The notes below the pieces were generated by a model. It had not been told where the DNA came from, ran no database searches, and worked only from the letters and a program-made list of their open reading frames with translations. Source: Anaerococcus octavius (GTDB taxonomy: Bacteria > Bacillota > Clostridia > Tissierellales > Peptoniphilaceae). From it: 64,000 nt of DNA. This document shows, one piece after another, positions 15,019 through 23,877 of the stretch. The stretch spans positions 62,001-126,000 of the forward strand of contig NZ_UFTA01000002.1 in NCBI RefSeq assembly GCF_900445265.1, read 5' to 3'. The position numbers and the translations under genes were made by a program. The first letter of the stretch is position 1. Each line of letters opens with the position of its first letter.

Positions 15019-16053
15019 ATGGAAAAGTTAAGAAATACTGTATATTATTCAGATAATCAACTAAAAAATTGGATAGAAAATGAGTCATTAAATGAAACTT
15101 TGGCAACTAAAGCAGATGCCATACGCCGCAATATATATGGTGATGATGTTTATATTAGGGGCTTGATAGAATTTTCTAATTACTGTAAAAATGACTGCTT
15201 TTATTGTGGAATTAGAAAATCTAACAAGAATGTAAAAAGGTATAGGCTCACTCCTAAAGAAATCTTAGAATGTACAGATATAGGTTATAAGCTTGGATTT
15301 AGAACCTACGTAATGCAAAGTGGTGAGGATACTTATTATAGGGATGATATGATTGTAAAGATTATAGAAACTGTAAAAAATAAGCATCCTGATACAGCTA
15401 TTACTCTATCTATGGGCGAAAAATCTTATGAATCTTATAAAAGATTTTATGAGGCGGGGGCTGATAGATATTTGTTAAGAGAGGAGACATCTGATAGAGA
15501 GCATTATAATAAGCTTCATCCATCATTTATGAGCTTTGATAATAGAAGAGAATCTTTGTGGCAATTAAAGGAGATAGGTTACCAGGTAGGTGGAGGATTT
15601 ATGGTGGATAGTCCATACCAAAGCACAGAAAATCTTATTGAAGATTTAAGATTTTTGCAAGAACTAGAACCTGATATGATTGGCATAGGACCTTACCTAA
15701 CTAGTAAGGATACTCCTTTTAGTAATTTCCCTGATGGTTCTTTTAAAAAAACTCTAAGATTAGTATCAATACTTAGGATTTTATTTCCCTATGCATTGAT
15801 TCCTGCGACAACAGCTCTTGGAACTATTAATCCATTAGGTAGGGAAATGGGTCTAAAGGCTGGGGCAAATGTTTTGATGCCCAATCTTTCTCCAATTATG
15901 TATAGAAAAGACTACCAACTATATGATAATAAAATATGTACAGGTGATGAGGCTGCTGAGTGCAAGGCTTGCCTTAGTCTAAGGGTAGATAAATCAGGCT
16001 ATAAAATTGTATGTGATAAGGGAGATGTAATAACTAGGCAAAAAGATTTTTAG
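15019..16053 (+). CDS. hydE: [FeFe] hydrogenase H-cluster maturase HydE (radical SAM)
   Basis: 344 residues. The radical-SAM cluster ligands are C56, C60 and C63 in NYCKNDCFYCGIR, the HydE form of CxxxCxxC. A BATS-like C-terminal domain carries further cysteines (CTGDEAAECKACL). HydE acts on the cysteine-iron-carbonyl synthon made by HydG on the way to the diiron subcluster of [FeFe] hydrogenase. It converges with hydG-hydF, so the three maturases are together but in two transcripts. The length and N-terminus match the family from the ATG at 15019 even though no ribosome site precedes it. Confidence 0.92.
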   Translation: MEKLRNTVYYSDNQLKNWIENESLNETLATKADAIRRNIYGDDVYIRGLIEFSNYCKNDCFYCGIRKSNKNVKRYRLTPKEILECTDIGYKLGFRTYVMQSGEDTYYRDDMIVKIIETVKNKHPDTAITLSMGEKSYESYKRFYEAGADRYLLREETSDREHYNKLHPSFMSFDNRRESLWQLKEIGYQVGGGFMVDSPYQSTENLIEDLRFLQELEPDMIGIGPYLTSKDTPFSNFPDGSFKKTLRLVSILRILFPYALIPATTALGTINPLGREMGLKAGANVLMPNLSPIMYRKDYQLYDNKICTGDEAAECKACLSLRVDKSGYKIVCDKGDVITRQKDF

Positions 16054-16069
16054 ATTGATTAATAATAGA

Positions 16070-16112
16070 TTTTAAAATAGACTATAGGGCTAAGCCTTAT
16101 AGTCTATTTTAT
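16070..16112. terminator. Bidirectional terminator between hydE and hydF, inside the hydF 3' end
   Basis: Stem AAAATAGACTATA / TATAGTCTATTTT with inner GGC/GCC pairing. The distal arm (from 16090) lies within the last codons of hydF, so the hydF stop is in the hairpin. Confidence 0.85.
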
Positions 16113-17250
16113 CTAGTATTCCTTTAAGATATGCTATTAATATTCCATAATTAGTCATAGGTATGGATTTTTCTTTGCATTTTTCTACTCTACTTATAAC
16201 ACTTGCTCTGTTAAACATACAGGAGCCACATTCTATGATTAGATCATATTTTTCAAAGTCTTTAAAATCTTCACCCCTTGCAAAATCTATATTTACATTA
16301 GGATATTTATCTCTTAGCATTTTTGGAATTTTGACTGTTCCTATATCTTCTTCTATAGGTGGGTGAGTACAAATTTCTGCTATCAAAATATTATCTATTT
16401 TCTTTTCTAATGTTTTAACTGATTTTATAAAATAATCTATATCTCCCTTATAAGCACTCATTAAGACCGAAAAGCTTGTCAGTCTACTTTCTTTCGGTTT
16501 TAGCTTATAGACTTCTCCAAAAATTTGTGAATCTGTTATTATTAAGCTTGGTGGATTTTTTAGACAAGTTAATGTGTTTTCAAGGTTTTCTAGGCTAGTT
16601 GATATACAAGTAGAGTTTTTATCTATAAGCTCTCTTATAGTCATTACTTGTGGCTTTATAAGCCTATCTTTAGGAGCCGCCTTATCTTGAGGCATTACAA
16701 GTATTACTACATCACCTTCACATACTAAGTTTCCAGTGATAGATGTTTTTTTAATTGTAGATTTATCTATATTATAAATATATTTTAGTTCTTCAAAAAG
16801 TTCATACTTATCATCTGTCTTATTATTAATAGCAAGAGGGCTAAGATCTTTAAATTTTTCTAGGATTTTCTTTCCACAATCTAGGTCTTGCTTAGGTGCT
16901 ATAAATATTATGGGCTTATGAGTTTTCTTTAAATTTTCTACAAAGGATAAATCATCTTCCAAACTTAATAGATATAAAAATATATCTGCTTTATCTATTA
17001 TTTTCATAGACTTTTGTGTGCGCTTATCGGATAAATTTGTATTATCATTTATACCTGCAGTATCTATAAAATTAACCGCTCCTAGGCCATGGATTTCCAT
17101 AGCTTTATTTACAGGATCGGTGGTTGTACCATGGGTATCTGATACTATTGCAAAGTCTTCTCCTGTTAGATAATTTAAAAGAGTCGATTTTCCAGAGTTT
17201 GTGTTTCCAAATATTGCAATGTGAATTCTTTCACCTTTTGATGCTTTCAT
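16090..17250 (-). CDS. hydF: [FeFe] hydrogenase maturation GTPase HydF
   Basis: 386 residues. N-terminal GTPase domain with P-loop GNTNSGKST (about 15-23) and DTAG. A dimerisation domain follows. The C-terminal cluster-binding domain has CTHPP and CGSCMFNR, the ligands of the [4Fe-4S] site that carries the H-cluster precursor. HydF is the scaffold that receives the diiron unit and passes it to apo-hydrogenase. Its start overlaps the hydG stop by four bases (ATGA). Confidence 0.93.
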   Translation of the reverse strand: MKASKGERIHIAIFGNTNSGKSTLLNYLTGEDFAIVSDTHGTTTDPVNKAMEIHGLGAVNFIDTAGINDNTNLSDKRTQKSMKIIDKADIFLYLLSLEDDLSFVENLKKTHKPIIFIAPKQDLDCGKKILEKFKDLSPLAINNKTDDKYELFEELKYIYNIDKSTIKKTSITGNLVCEGDVVILVMPQDKAAPKDRLIKPQVMTIRELIDKNSTCISTSLENLENTLTCLKNPPSLIITDSQIFGEVYKLKPKESRLTSFSVLMSAYKGDIDYFIKSVKTLEKKIDNILIAEICTHPPIEEDIGTVKIPKMLRDKYPNVNIDFARGEDFKDFEKYDLIIECGSCMFNRASVISRVEKCKEKSIPMTNYGILIAYLKGILDKIDYKA

Positions 17251-18665
17251 ATATAAAGATCTCTTTGTCCATTTGTTACAGCGATAAGATTTTTTCTTGT
17301 TTGCTCTTGAACTTCTTTGTTTGGGATATTATTTATTTCTTTATTGATTAGTTTTTCTATATCAGCTTTGGTTTTTGGACTTGCATAATCTAGTGCATAT
17401 TCTTCTAAAGTTGTTAGGGCATTAGGGTGGCAGATATTGCCTATGCCTTGGGATTTAACCATGCCCATAAATACTTCACCCGTCCTACCTTTTCTGTAGC
17501 AGGCAGTGCAGAATGATGGAATATGATTTTTTTCTATTAGCCAGTCAACTACTTCATCTAGGGTCCTGTTGTCTGATAGTTCAAATTGATCGCTACCTCT
17601 TGTTACATTTTCAGTGTAGCCACCTACAGCAGTTTTGGAACCACCAGAAATTTGACTTATTCCTAGTTCAAGTAGCCTTCCTCTTACCTTTTCGCTTTCA
17701 CGAGTTGATACTATCATCCCAGTATATGGAGCGGCAATTCTTATACAAGCTACTAATTTTTCGAACATTTCATCAGATAAGGAATTGTCGAATTCATTTG
17801 GGTCTATATCATCTGCTGGTTGTATGCGAGGAACAGATATGGTGTGTGGACCAACGTTATATTTTGCTTCTAGATGTTCTGCGTGCATCAATTGACCTAT
17901 AAATTCGTATTCGTAGGAGTCTAATCCGTATAGTACTCCAAGCCCTAAATCATCTATTCCGCCTTCCATAGCTCTGTCGTGGGCTGTGGTGTGGTAATCA
18001 TAGTTTGATTTTGGTCCATAAGCGTGTAAGTTTTCATATTTTTCTTTATTGTATGTTTCTTGAAAGAGTATATATGTCCCTATTTCTGCATCATGAAGTT
18101 TTTTATAGTTTTCAACTGTTGTAGCAGCAATATTTACATTCACTCTTCTGATTGAACCGTTTTTATGGTGAATATTATAGATTGTATCTATAGATTCTAG
18201 GATATATTCTATTGGATTATTGATAGGGTCTTCACCTGTTTCAAGAGCAAGTCTTTTATGCCCCATATCTTGTAAGGCTATCACTTGTTCACGGATTTCC
18301 TCTTGAGAAAGTTTTTTACGAGGTATGTGTTTATTTTGTCCATGGTAAGGGCAGTATGTACAACCGTTTACACAATAGTTTGATAAATATAGGGGAGCAA
18401 ATAATACTATTCTGTTGGCATAGAATTTGAGTTTAAGCTCTTTCGCGGTTTTTAAGATTTCCTGATTTAAATCATCTTCATCACATGATAGGAGTACAAA
18501 AGCTTCTCTATGAGATAGGCCCTTAGCTTTTTTTGCCTTTTCTAATATCTCTATGATCAGTGGTTTATTATGAGCGTTCGCTCTTCCATATTCAATAGTT
18601 TCTAAAATTTCTTCGTTATTTATAAACTCAGATGGATCTGAGCTTTTTGGATCATACTTTGCCAT
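17247..18665 (-). CDS. hydG: [FeFe] hydrogenase maturase HydG (tyrosine lyase)
   Basis: 472 residues. The radical-SAM cluster is C98, C102, C105 in NYCVNGCTYCPYH. The C-terminal auxiliary cluster motif is CTAC followed after a spacer by C in GNICHPNAL. HydG cleaves tyrosine to give CO and cyanide bound to iron. The start at 18665 is chosen because AAAGGAGAA precedes it on the minus strand; seven more codons upstream are open but lack a ribosome site. It is the first gene of hydG-hydF. Confidence 0.94.
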   Translation of the reverse strand: MAKYDPKSSDPSEFINNEEILETIEYGRANAHNKPLIIEILEKAKKAKGLSHREAFVLLSCDEDDLNQEILKTAKELKLKFYANRIVLFAPLYLSNYCVNGCTYCPYHGQNKHIPRKKLSQEEIREQVIALQDMGHKRLALETGEDPINNPIEYILESIDTIYNIHHKNGSIRRVNVNIAATTVENYKKLHDAEIGTYILFQETYNKEKYENLHAYGPKSNYDYHTTAHDRAMEGGIDDLGLGVLYGLDSYEYEFIGQLMHAEHLEAKYNVGPHTISVPRIQPADDIDPNEFDNSLSDEMFEKLVACIRIAAPYTGMIVSTRESEKVRGRLLELGISQISGGSKTAVGGYTENVTRGSDQFELSDNRTLDEVVDWLIEKNHIPSFCTACYRKGRTGEVFMGMVKSQGIGNICHPNALTTLEEYALDYASPKTKADIEKLINKEINNIPNKEVQEQTRKNLIAVTNGQRDLYI

Positions 18666-18685
18666 AAGTTCTCCTTTCATAATCA

Positions 18686-18715
18686 ATTATAATACTAATT
18701 AATTATAATGTGCAA
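18686..18715 (-). promoter_or_regulatory. hydG-hydF promoter
   Basis: Minus strand: -35 TTGCAC (18710-18715), 18 bp, -10 TATAAT (18686-18691). The leader to the hydG ATG would be only about 15 nt. Confidence 0.65.
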
Positions 18716-19303
18716 ATATAGATTAATTTATAACGTCATTTCATTTTGATTACATAAAAATACCACCACTAATAAATAAATACATTATGGAAAACTAGAA
18801 AGCTTTAATTATTTATTATTTGCAATTTAATATTCTAAATGTGATAGTATTTTGCTTGCGAATTATAAAGCCTTGAATAGGTGCTATCATATTTCATTAG
18901 ATTATTATGACTATCATGCCCTTATCAAGGCTATCAAATCTTTCTTTTATCAGTAGATTTTATCCATGAATCTTTAAAATCGATTTTTTCCGGACTTGGA
19001 CGAGCGGTATACTCAGTATAGAAAAAAATAAAAGTCTTGCTTCATTTATTAAAGTCTATTTTCTTATTTATTTTTAAATAAAGTATGTGTCATTTTTTAG
19101 CTATATTTCTAATAATAAAAATATAGTTAGATATAAAATTGTTTATTTTATTATAGGTAGGATTTCATATGATTATAAGTAAATATAATTTGATAATAAT
19201 AAAACAAAAATATTGAATTAGCTTTAGATTTATATTTGGTTAGGTAGATTGGTAGTTTTGAAGTATGATATATCTATATGATTTCTTAAAGAAAGGATAG
19301 CTT
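18716..19303. other. Long non-coding AT-rich stretch between hydG and metG
   Basis: About 590 bp with no ORF, no T-box consensus and no clear RNA gene. It contains the second copy of the hyd-flanking repeat, followed by two further CTATCA sites (near 18910 and 18930). The metG promoter must lie towards the right end; the ribosome site AAAGGATAG precedes the metG ATG. Confidence 0.6.
18853..18889 (+). repeat. Intergenic repeat copy 2 (beyond hydG)
   Basis: 37 bp matching copy 1 at 32 positions. It is bracketed by TGATAG (18842-18847) and CTATCA (18884-18889), which can pair and present the conserved TGCTTGCGAATTATAAAG block in a loop. Copy 1 can make an equivalent but different stem, so the pairing changes are compensatory. 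Confidence 0.75.
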
Positions 19304-21253
19304 ATGACAGAAAAAAAACCTTATTATATAACAACTCCAATATACTATCCTAATAGTAACCTACATATTGGAAATACTTATACATCAATTATTGCTGATG
19401 TTTTAAAAAGATATAAAACTTTACAAGGCTATGATACATATCTAGTAACAGGAACGGATGAGCACGGACAAAAAATAATGAGATCTGCTATTGCCCATGG
19501 TACTAGCCCTCAAAAATTTGTCGATATTATAGCTGATGAAACAAAAGAACTTTGGAAAAAACTTGAAATTGACTACGATACATTTATTAGATCAACAGAA
19601 GCACAACATGAGGAAGATGTAAAAAATATTTTTACAAAACTTTATGACCAAGGGGATATTTATAAAGGTGAATATAAGGGATATTATTGCACCCCTTGCG
19701 AAACTTTTTGGTCTGAAGGTCAACTGGTAGATGGTAAATGTCCAGACTGTGGTCGCGATGTAGAATACCAAGAGGAAGAATCCTATTTCTTTAGATTATC
19801 AAAATATGAAGATAAGCTAAAAGAATTATTTAAAGACCATCCAGATTTCCTTGAACCACAATTCCGTCAAAAAGAGATGTTAAATAACTTTATTGATAAA
19901 GGACTTTCTGACCTTTCGGTTACCAGAAATACCTTTGATTGGGGGGTAGATGTTCCTTTTGATAATGAACATGTGGTTTATGTATGGATAGATGCTTTAT
20001 CTTGTTATCTAACAGCTATTGGCTATGGTGATAATCCTAAGAAGTTTGAAAAATATTGGCCAGCAAGTGTTCATTTGATAGGAAAAGATATAGTGAGATT
20101 CCACACTATTATTTGGCCAGCACTTTTAATGGCACTTGATTTACCACTTCCTAAAAAAGTTTTTGCTCATGGTTGGATATTATTTGACAATGATAAGATG
20201 AGTAAGTCTAAGGGAAATATTATGTATCCAGAACCACTTGTAGAACTTTACGGTGTGGATGCCTTAAAATATTTTGTCCTTCGTGAGTTCCACTTTGGAT
20301 CAGATGGAAACTTCTCTAGCCAAAAATTTATGGAAAGATATAATTCTGATCTAGTAAATGATCTTGGAAACTTAGTTTCAAGAACTACATCAATGATTGA
20401 TAAATATAATGGTGGTCTAGTTGCTAAGGGAAGTGAAAGTGATTCTTACGATGAAGAATTAAAAGAGCTTGCAAAGACAACATATACTGACTTTGTAAGC
20501 CAAATGGACGATTTTAAATTTAATGACGCCCTACAATCAGTTTGGACATTTATAAGACGAGCTAATAAATATGTAGATGAAACTGAACCATGGATTTTGG
20601 GTCGTGATGAAAGCAAAAAAGAAAGATTAAATACAGTTTTATACAACCTAGCAGAGTCTCTAAGAATAGTTGCTCAATTAATCGAGCCAGTTATGAAAAA
20701 TACTAGCAAAGAAATTCTTAAAAAACTTGGTACAGAAAATAAAGGATTTGCATCTGCTGGAGAATTCGGTCTTTTAGAAGAAGGAGCAAGGGTTACTAAG
20801 GGAGCAAATCTATTTGATAGACTAGATTTAGAAGTGGAACTTAAAAAACTTCACGATCGTAATAATGAATTGATCGCCCAAAGACTAAAAAATAGCGATG
20901 ATAAAAAAGAAGAGGAAGAAAGTAAGGTGGAAATAACTTTTGATGACTTCACAAAGGTAGAAATGGTTGTAGGAAAAATATTAGAAGCCAAAGAACACCC
21001 AGATGCAGACAAACTTTTAGTATTTAGGGTTGACATTGGAGAAGAAAGTCCTCGCACAATCATATCTGGGATCAAAAAGTGGTATGAGCCAAGTGATTTA
21101 GTTGGCAAAAATGTAATAGTTGTTAAAAACCTTGCACCAAGAAAAATGCGTGGCATAGAGTCCCAAGGCATGATCTTAGCAAGTGATTTTGATGATGAAC
21201 TATCTCTTTTAACAACCCTTAAAGATATGAAACCAGGAAGTAAGGTTAGTTAA
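19304..21253 (+). CDS. metG: Methionyl-tRNA synthetase
   Basis: 649 residues. Class I motifs HIGN (in NSNLHIGNTY) and KMSKSKGN; a zinc knuckle with CTPC and CPDC in the connective peptide; and a C-terminal EMAP-II-like tRNA-binding OB domain (about 545-649, with KVEMVVGKILEAKEHPDAD). It charges initiator and elongator tRNA-Met. It is the first gene of metG-tatD-rnmV-rsmA, a conserved Firmicute order; its stop overlaps the tatD start by one base. Confidence 0.96.
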   Translation: MTEKKPYYITTPIYYPNSNLHIGNTYTSIIADVLKRYKTLQGYDTYLVTGTDEHGQKIMRSAIAHGTSPQKFVDIIADETKELWKKLEIDYDTFIRSTEAQHEEDVKNIFTKLYDQGDIYKGEYKGYYCTPCETFWSEGQLVDGKCPDCGRDVEYQEEESYFFRLSKYEDKLKELFKDHPDFLEPQFRQKEMLNNFIDKGLSDLSVTRNTFDWGVDVPFDNEHVVYVWIDALSCYLTAIGYGDNPKKFEKYWPASVHLIGKDIVRFHTIIWPALLMALDLPLPKKVFAHGWILFDNDKMSKSKGNIMYPEPLVELYGVDALKYFVLREFHFGSDGNFSSQKFMERYNSDLVNDLGNLVSRTTSMIDKYNGGLVAKGSESDSYDEELKELAKTTYTDFVSQMDDFKFNDALQSVWTFIRRANKYVDETEPWILGRDESKKERLNTVLYNLAESLRIVAQLIEPVMKNTSKEILKKLGTENKGFASAGEFGLLEEGARVTKGANLFDRLDLEVELKKLHDRNNELIAQRLKNSDDKKEEEESKVEITFDDFTKVEMVVGKILEAKEHPDADKLLVFRVDIGEESPRTIISGIKKWYEPSDLVGKNVIVVKNLAPRKMRGIESQGMILASDFDDELSLLTTLKDMKPGSKVS

Positions 21254-22014
21254 TGAGACTAATAGATTCGCACTGCCACTTAGTAGACGAAGCTTTTGAT
21301 GATGACAGGTTATTTATTTTAAATGACCTGTCTAATTTTGCTATAAAAGCCATTATAAATCCTGCAACAAATCTAGATGATACAAAAAAGGCAATAGAAC
21401 TTGCAAAAAAATACGATAATTTTTATGCTATGGCAGGCATTCATCCAGAAGATATAGAAGAGATTTGTGAAAAAGACTTAGAAGAGCTAGAAAATCTAGC
21501 TAAAGATCCAAATGTTGTAGCAATTGGAGAAATAGGACTAGATTATTATTGGAAAGATAATAATAAAGACGATCAAAAGAAGATATTTATCCATCAATTA
21601 GAATTAGCAAGAAAAATCGATAAGCCAGCCGTAATTCACGTTAGAGATGCAAAAGACGATATTATTGAAATTTTAAAAGACTACCAAGATTTAAAAATTC
21701 AAATCCACTGTTTTTCAGATGACCTAGAAACCTTAGAAAAATATATGGAGATGGGTTTTTATATTTCAATTGGTGGTGTAGTTACTTTTTCTAATGGTAC
21801 AAATGAGCAAAATGCTGCAAGGAATGTACCAATTGAAAGACTTATGCTAGAAACGGACAGCCCATATCTTACCCCTGAACCATTTCGTGGTCTTCGCAAT
21901 GATCCTAGACGAGTAGTCGAAGTTGCTAGGAAAGTAGCGGAATTGCGTGATATGAAAATAGACAAACTTGCCAAAAGAACCTACAACAATAGCAAGGAGT
22001 TTTTTAGCTTATGA
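21253..22014 (+). CDS. tatD: TatD family metal-dependent DNase
   Basis: 253 residues. Metal-binding DSHCHL at the N-terminus, GEIGLDYYW, the HVRDA histidine and the C-terminal ETDSPYLTP block define TatD. These TIM-barrel enzymes are 3'-5' exonucleases acting on DNA ends and RNA. It overlaps metG by one base and rnmV by four bases, so it is translated from the same message. Confidence 0.93.
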   Translation: MRLIDSHCHLVDEAFDDDRLFILNDLSNFAIKAIINPATNLDDTKKAIELAKKYDNFYAMAGIHPEDIEEICEKDLEELENLAKDPNVVAIGEIGLDYYWKDNNKDDQKKIFIHQLELARKIDKPAVIHVRDAKDDIIEILKDYQDLKIQIHCFSDDLETLEKYMEMGFYISIGGVVTFSNGTNEQNAARNVPIERLMLETDSPYLTPEPFRGLRNDPRRVVEVARKVAELRDMKIDKLAKRTYNNSKEFFSL

Positions 22015-22541
22015 TAAAAGAAACAATAGTTGTTGAAGGAAAAGATGATATAGCCAATGTAAAACGTGCAGTAGATTGCGAAATAATTGCAACCAACGGT
22101 CTTGCTTTTGGCAAGGATTTGATTGGGCGTTTAGAAAAAATAAATGATCGCACAGGCATAATAATTTTGACAGATCCCGATCATGCAGGCAAAAAGATAA
22201 GAGAAAAAATTGCAAGACATATTCCAGATTCAAAGCATGCCTATATTGATCGCAAACTTGCCATAAAAAAGGGAGATTTGGGTGTGGAAAATGCAGACCC
22301 AGAAGTTATCATAGACGCCCTAAATAATGCCAAGGCAGAGACAGTTGAAAAAAGAGATGAATTTGTAATGGCAGATTTAGTAAATAATGGACTTTCTGTT
22401 GGCAAGGGTGCAAAAGAGAATAGGGAAAAACTTGGAAATATTTTAGGCATAGGTTACTACAATTCTAAACAACTTTTAAGCAAGCTAAATTCTTTTGGTA
22501 TCAGCCGTGAAGAGTTTGAAAAGGCGGTAGAAAAATTATGA
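22011..22541 (+). CDS. rnmV: Ribonuclease M5
   Basis: 176 residues. An N-terminal TOPRIM domain with VVEGKDD and ILTDPDHAGKKIR, then the M5-specific C-terminal domain. RNase M5 trims the 5S rRNA precursor. Its place between tatD and rsmA is the conserved order of Firmicutes. It overlaps both neighbours by four bases. Confidence 0.95.
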   Translation: MIKETIVVEGKDDIANVKRAVDCEIIATNGLAFGKDLIGRLEKINDRTGIIILTDPDHAGKKIREKIARHIPDSKHAYIDRKLAIKKGDLGVENADPEVIIDALNNAKAETVEKRDEFVMADLVNNGLSVGKGAKENREKLGNILGIGYYNSKQLLSKLNSFGISREEFEKAVEKL

Positions 22542-23374
22542 AAAAGCTTTATTCTCCAAAGGTAGTTAAAGAAATAATAGATCTTTATGATTTTAATTTT
22601 AAAAAGTCCCTTGGACAAAATTTTTTAATTGATAAAAATTTTGTAGATAAAATAGTAGACGCAGCAGATATAAAAGATCAAAATGTCTTGGAAATAGGAC
22701 CGGGGATAGGAACTATAACTTATGAAATGGCTAAGATTGCTAAAAAAGTAGTAGCCATAGAAATAGATCAAACACTAATACCTATTTTAGAAGAGAATTT
22801 ATCAGAATTTGAAAACGCAAAAGTAATTAAGCAGGATATTTTAAAAACTGATTTAAAGGGATTAGTTGATAATGAATTTAATGGAGAAAGTTTTAAGGTG
22901 GTATCAAATCTGCCTTATTACATTACAACACCAATTATAGAAATGCTAATTACAACAGGCTTACCTTGCGATGATATGACCATTATGGTACAAAAAGAAG
23001 TGGCAGAACGTATGGTTGCAAGCGAATCTGATAAAGAGTATAGTTCACTTTCAGTGTTTATAAAATTTTATACTGAAGCAAAAGTTATAGCAAATTTGCC
23101 TAAATCAGTATTTATACCCCAACCAAAGATAGATTCAACTATATTAAATTTAAAGCTTAGGATTTATGATGAAAATGTAAATCAAGATTTGCTCTTTAAG
23201 TTAATAAGAGCAGGCTTTAATAAAAGACGTAAGACTATATTAAATTCTATGTTTGATGTAGTGGAAAAAGATAAGTTAAAAGAAGCTTTTGCAAAAGTAG
23301 ACCTTAAAGAAAATCTAAGGGCAGAAAATCTTTCTATAGATGATTTTATAAATTTAACTAATGAACTGTCCTAA
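22538..23374 (+). CDS. rsmA: 16S rRNA dimethyladenosine transferase
   Basis: 278 residues. KKSLGQNFLID at the N-terminus, SAM-binding EIGPGIGTIT, and catalytic NLPYYITTPII. It dimethylates two adjacent adenines in the 3' hairpin of 16S rRNA. The C-terminal helical domain (GFNKRRKTILNSM) is complete. It overlaps rnmV by four bases and ends the metG operon. Confidence 0.96.
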   Translation: MKKLYSPKVVKEIIDLYDFNFKKSLGQNFLIDKNFVDKIVDAADIKDQNVLEIGPGIGTITYEMAKIAKKVVAIEIDQTLIPILEENLSEFENAKVIKQDILKTDLKGLVDNEFNGESFKVVSNLPYYITTPIIEMLITTGLPCDDMTIMVQKEVAERMVASESDKEYSSLSVFIKFYTEAKVIANLPKSVFIPQPKIDSTILNLKLRIYDENVNQDLLFKLIRAGFNKRRKTILNSMFDVVEKDKLKEAFAKVDLKENLRAENLSIDDFINLTNELS

Positions 23375-23418
23375 ATGGGTATAAAGTTATAAGTAAAGTA
23401 ATAGTTAAGGAGTTTAAG

Positions 23419-23649
23419 ATGGCAGATATTAAAATTTATACATCAAATACATGTGTTTTCTGTAAAGCAGCTAAACAATATTTTAACGACAACAATATTG
23501 AATTTACAGAAATGAACATAGATGAAAATCCAGATGCAGTAGAATATCTAGTATCTAAAGGATACAGAGGAGTTCCTGTTATCAATATTGATGGCGAAGA
23601 CATCGTAGGATTTGATAAACCAGCTATTGAAGCAAAGCTTGGTTTGTAA
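23419..23649 (+). CDS. Glutaredoxin-like thiol reductase
   Basis: 76 residues, one thioredoxin fold. The redox site is CVFC near residues 11-14, with the cis-proline and glutathione-loop pattern GYRGVPVINIDGEDIVGFD. It resembles the NrdH/YruB group of Firmicute glutaredoxins, which reduce disulfides with electrons from thioredoxin reductase. AAGGAG precedes the ATG. It stands alone, ending at a terminator. Confidence 0.88.
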   Translation: MADIKIYTSNTCVFCKAAKQYFNDNNIEFTEMNIDENPDAVEYLVSKGYRGVPVINIDGEDIVGFDKPAIEAKLGL

Positions 23650-23683
23650 AGGTTTTTATTAGGAATTTGAAACCTGAATTTTG

Positions 23684-23726
23684 ATTGGCATGAAGGCAAT
23701 AGTCTTTGTGCCGATTTTTATTTTTA
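23684..23726 (+). terminator. Terminator after the glutaredoxin gene
   Basis: Arms ATTGGCA / TGCCGAT with inner AAGGC / GTCTT, followed by TTTTATTTTT. Confidence 0.75.
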
Positions 23727-23794
23727 CACTTTTTTATAAGACTCAAATTAATCTGATTTTTTAGTTAAATAAGTTGATAGATAAAAAATAAATA

Positions 23795-23823
23795 TTGGAG
23801 TTTAAAAATGAATGATATATAAT
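23795..23823 (+). promoter_or_regulatory. Promoter of the two-component operon
   Basis: TTGGAG (23795-23800), 17 bp, TATAAT (23818-23823), about 48 bp before the response-regulator start. Confidence 0.6.
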
Positions 23824-23877
23824 GTTAGCGTTTAATATATTTATAGCTTTGTTTTTATACTAAGAGTGGAAATACAT

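Noticed and set aside
18900-19303. T-box or SAM riboswitch in the metG leader
   Set aside because: No GGTGGNACCGCG-type motif, no S-box core and no convincing terminator/antiterminator pair before metG.
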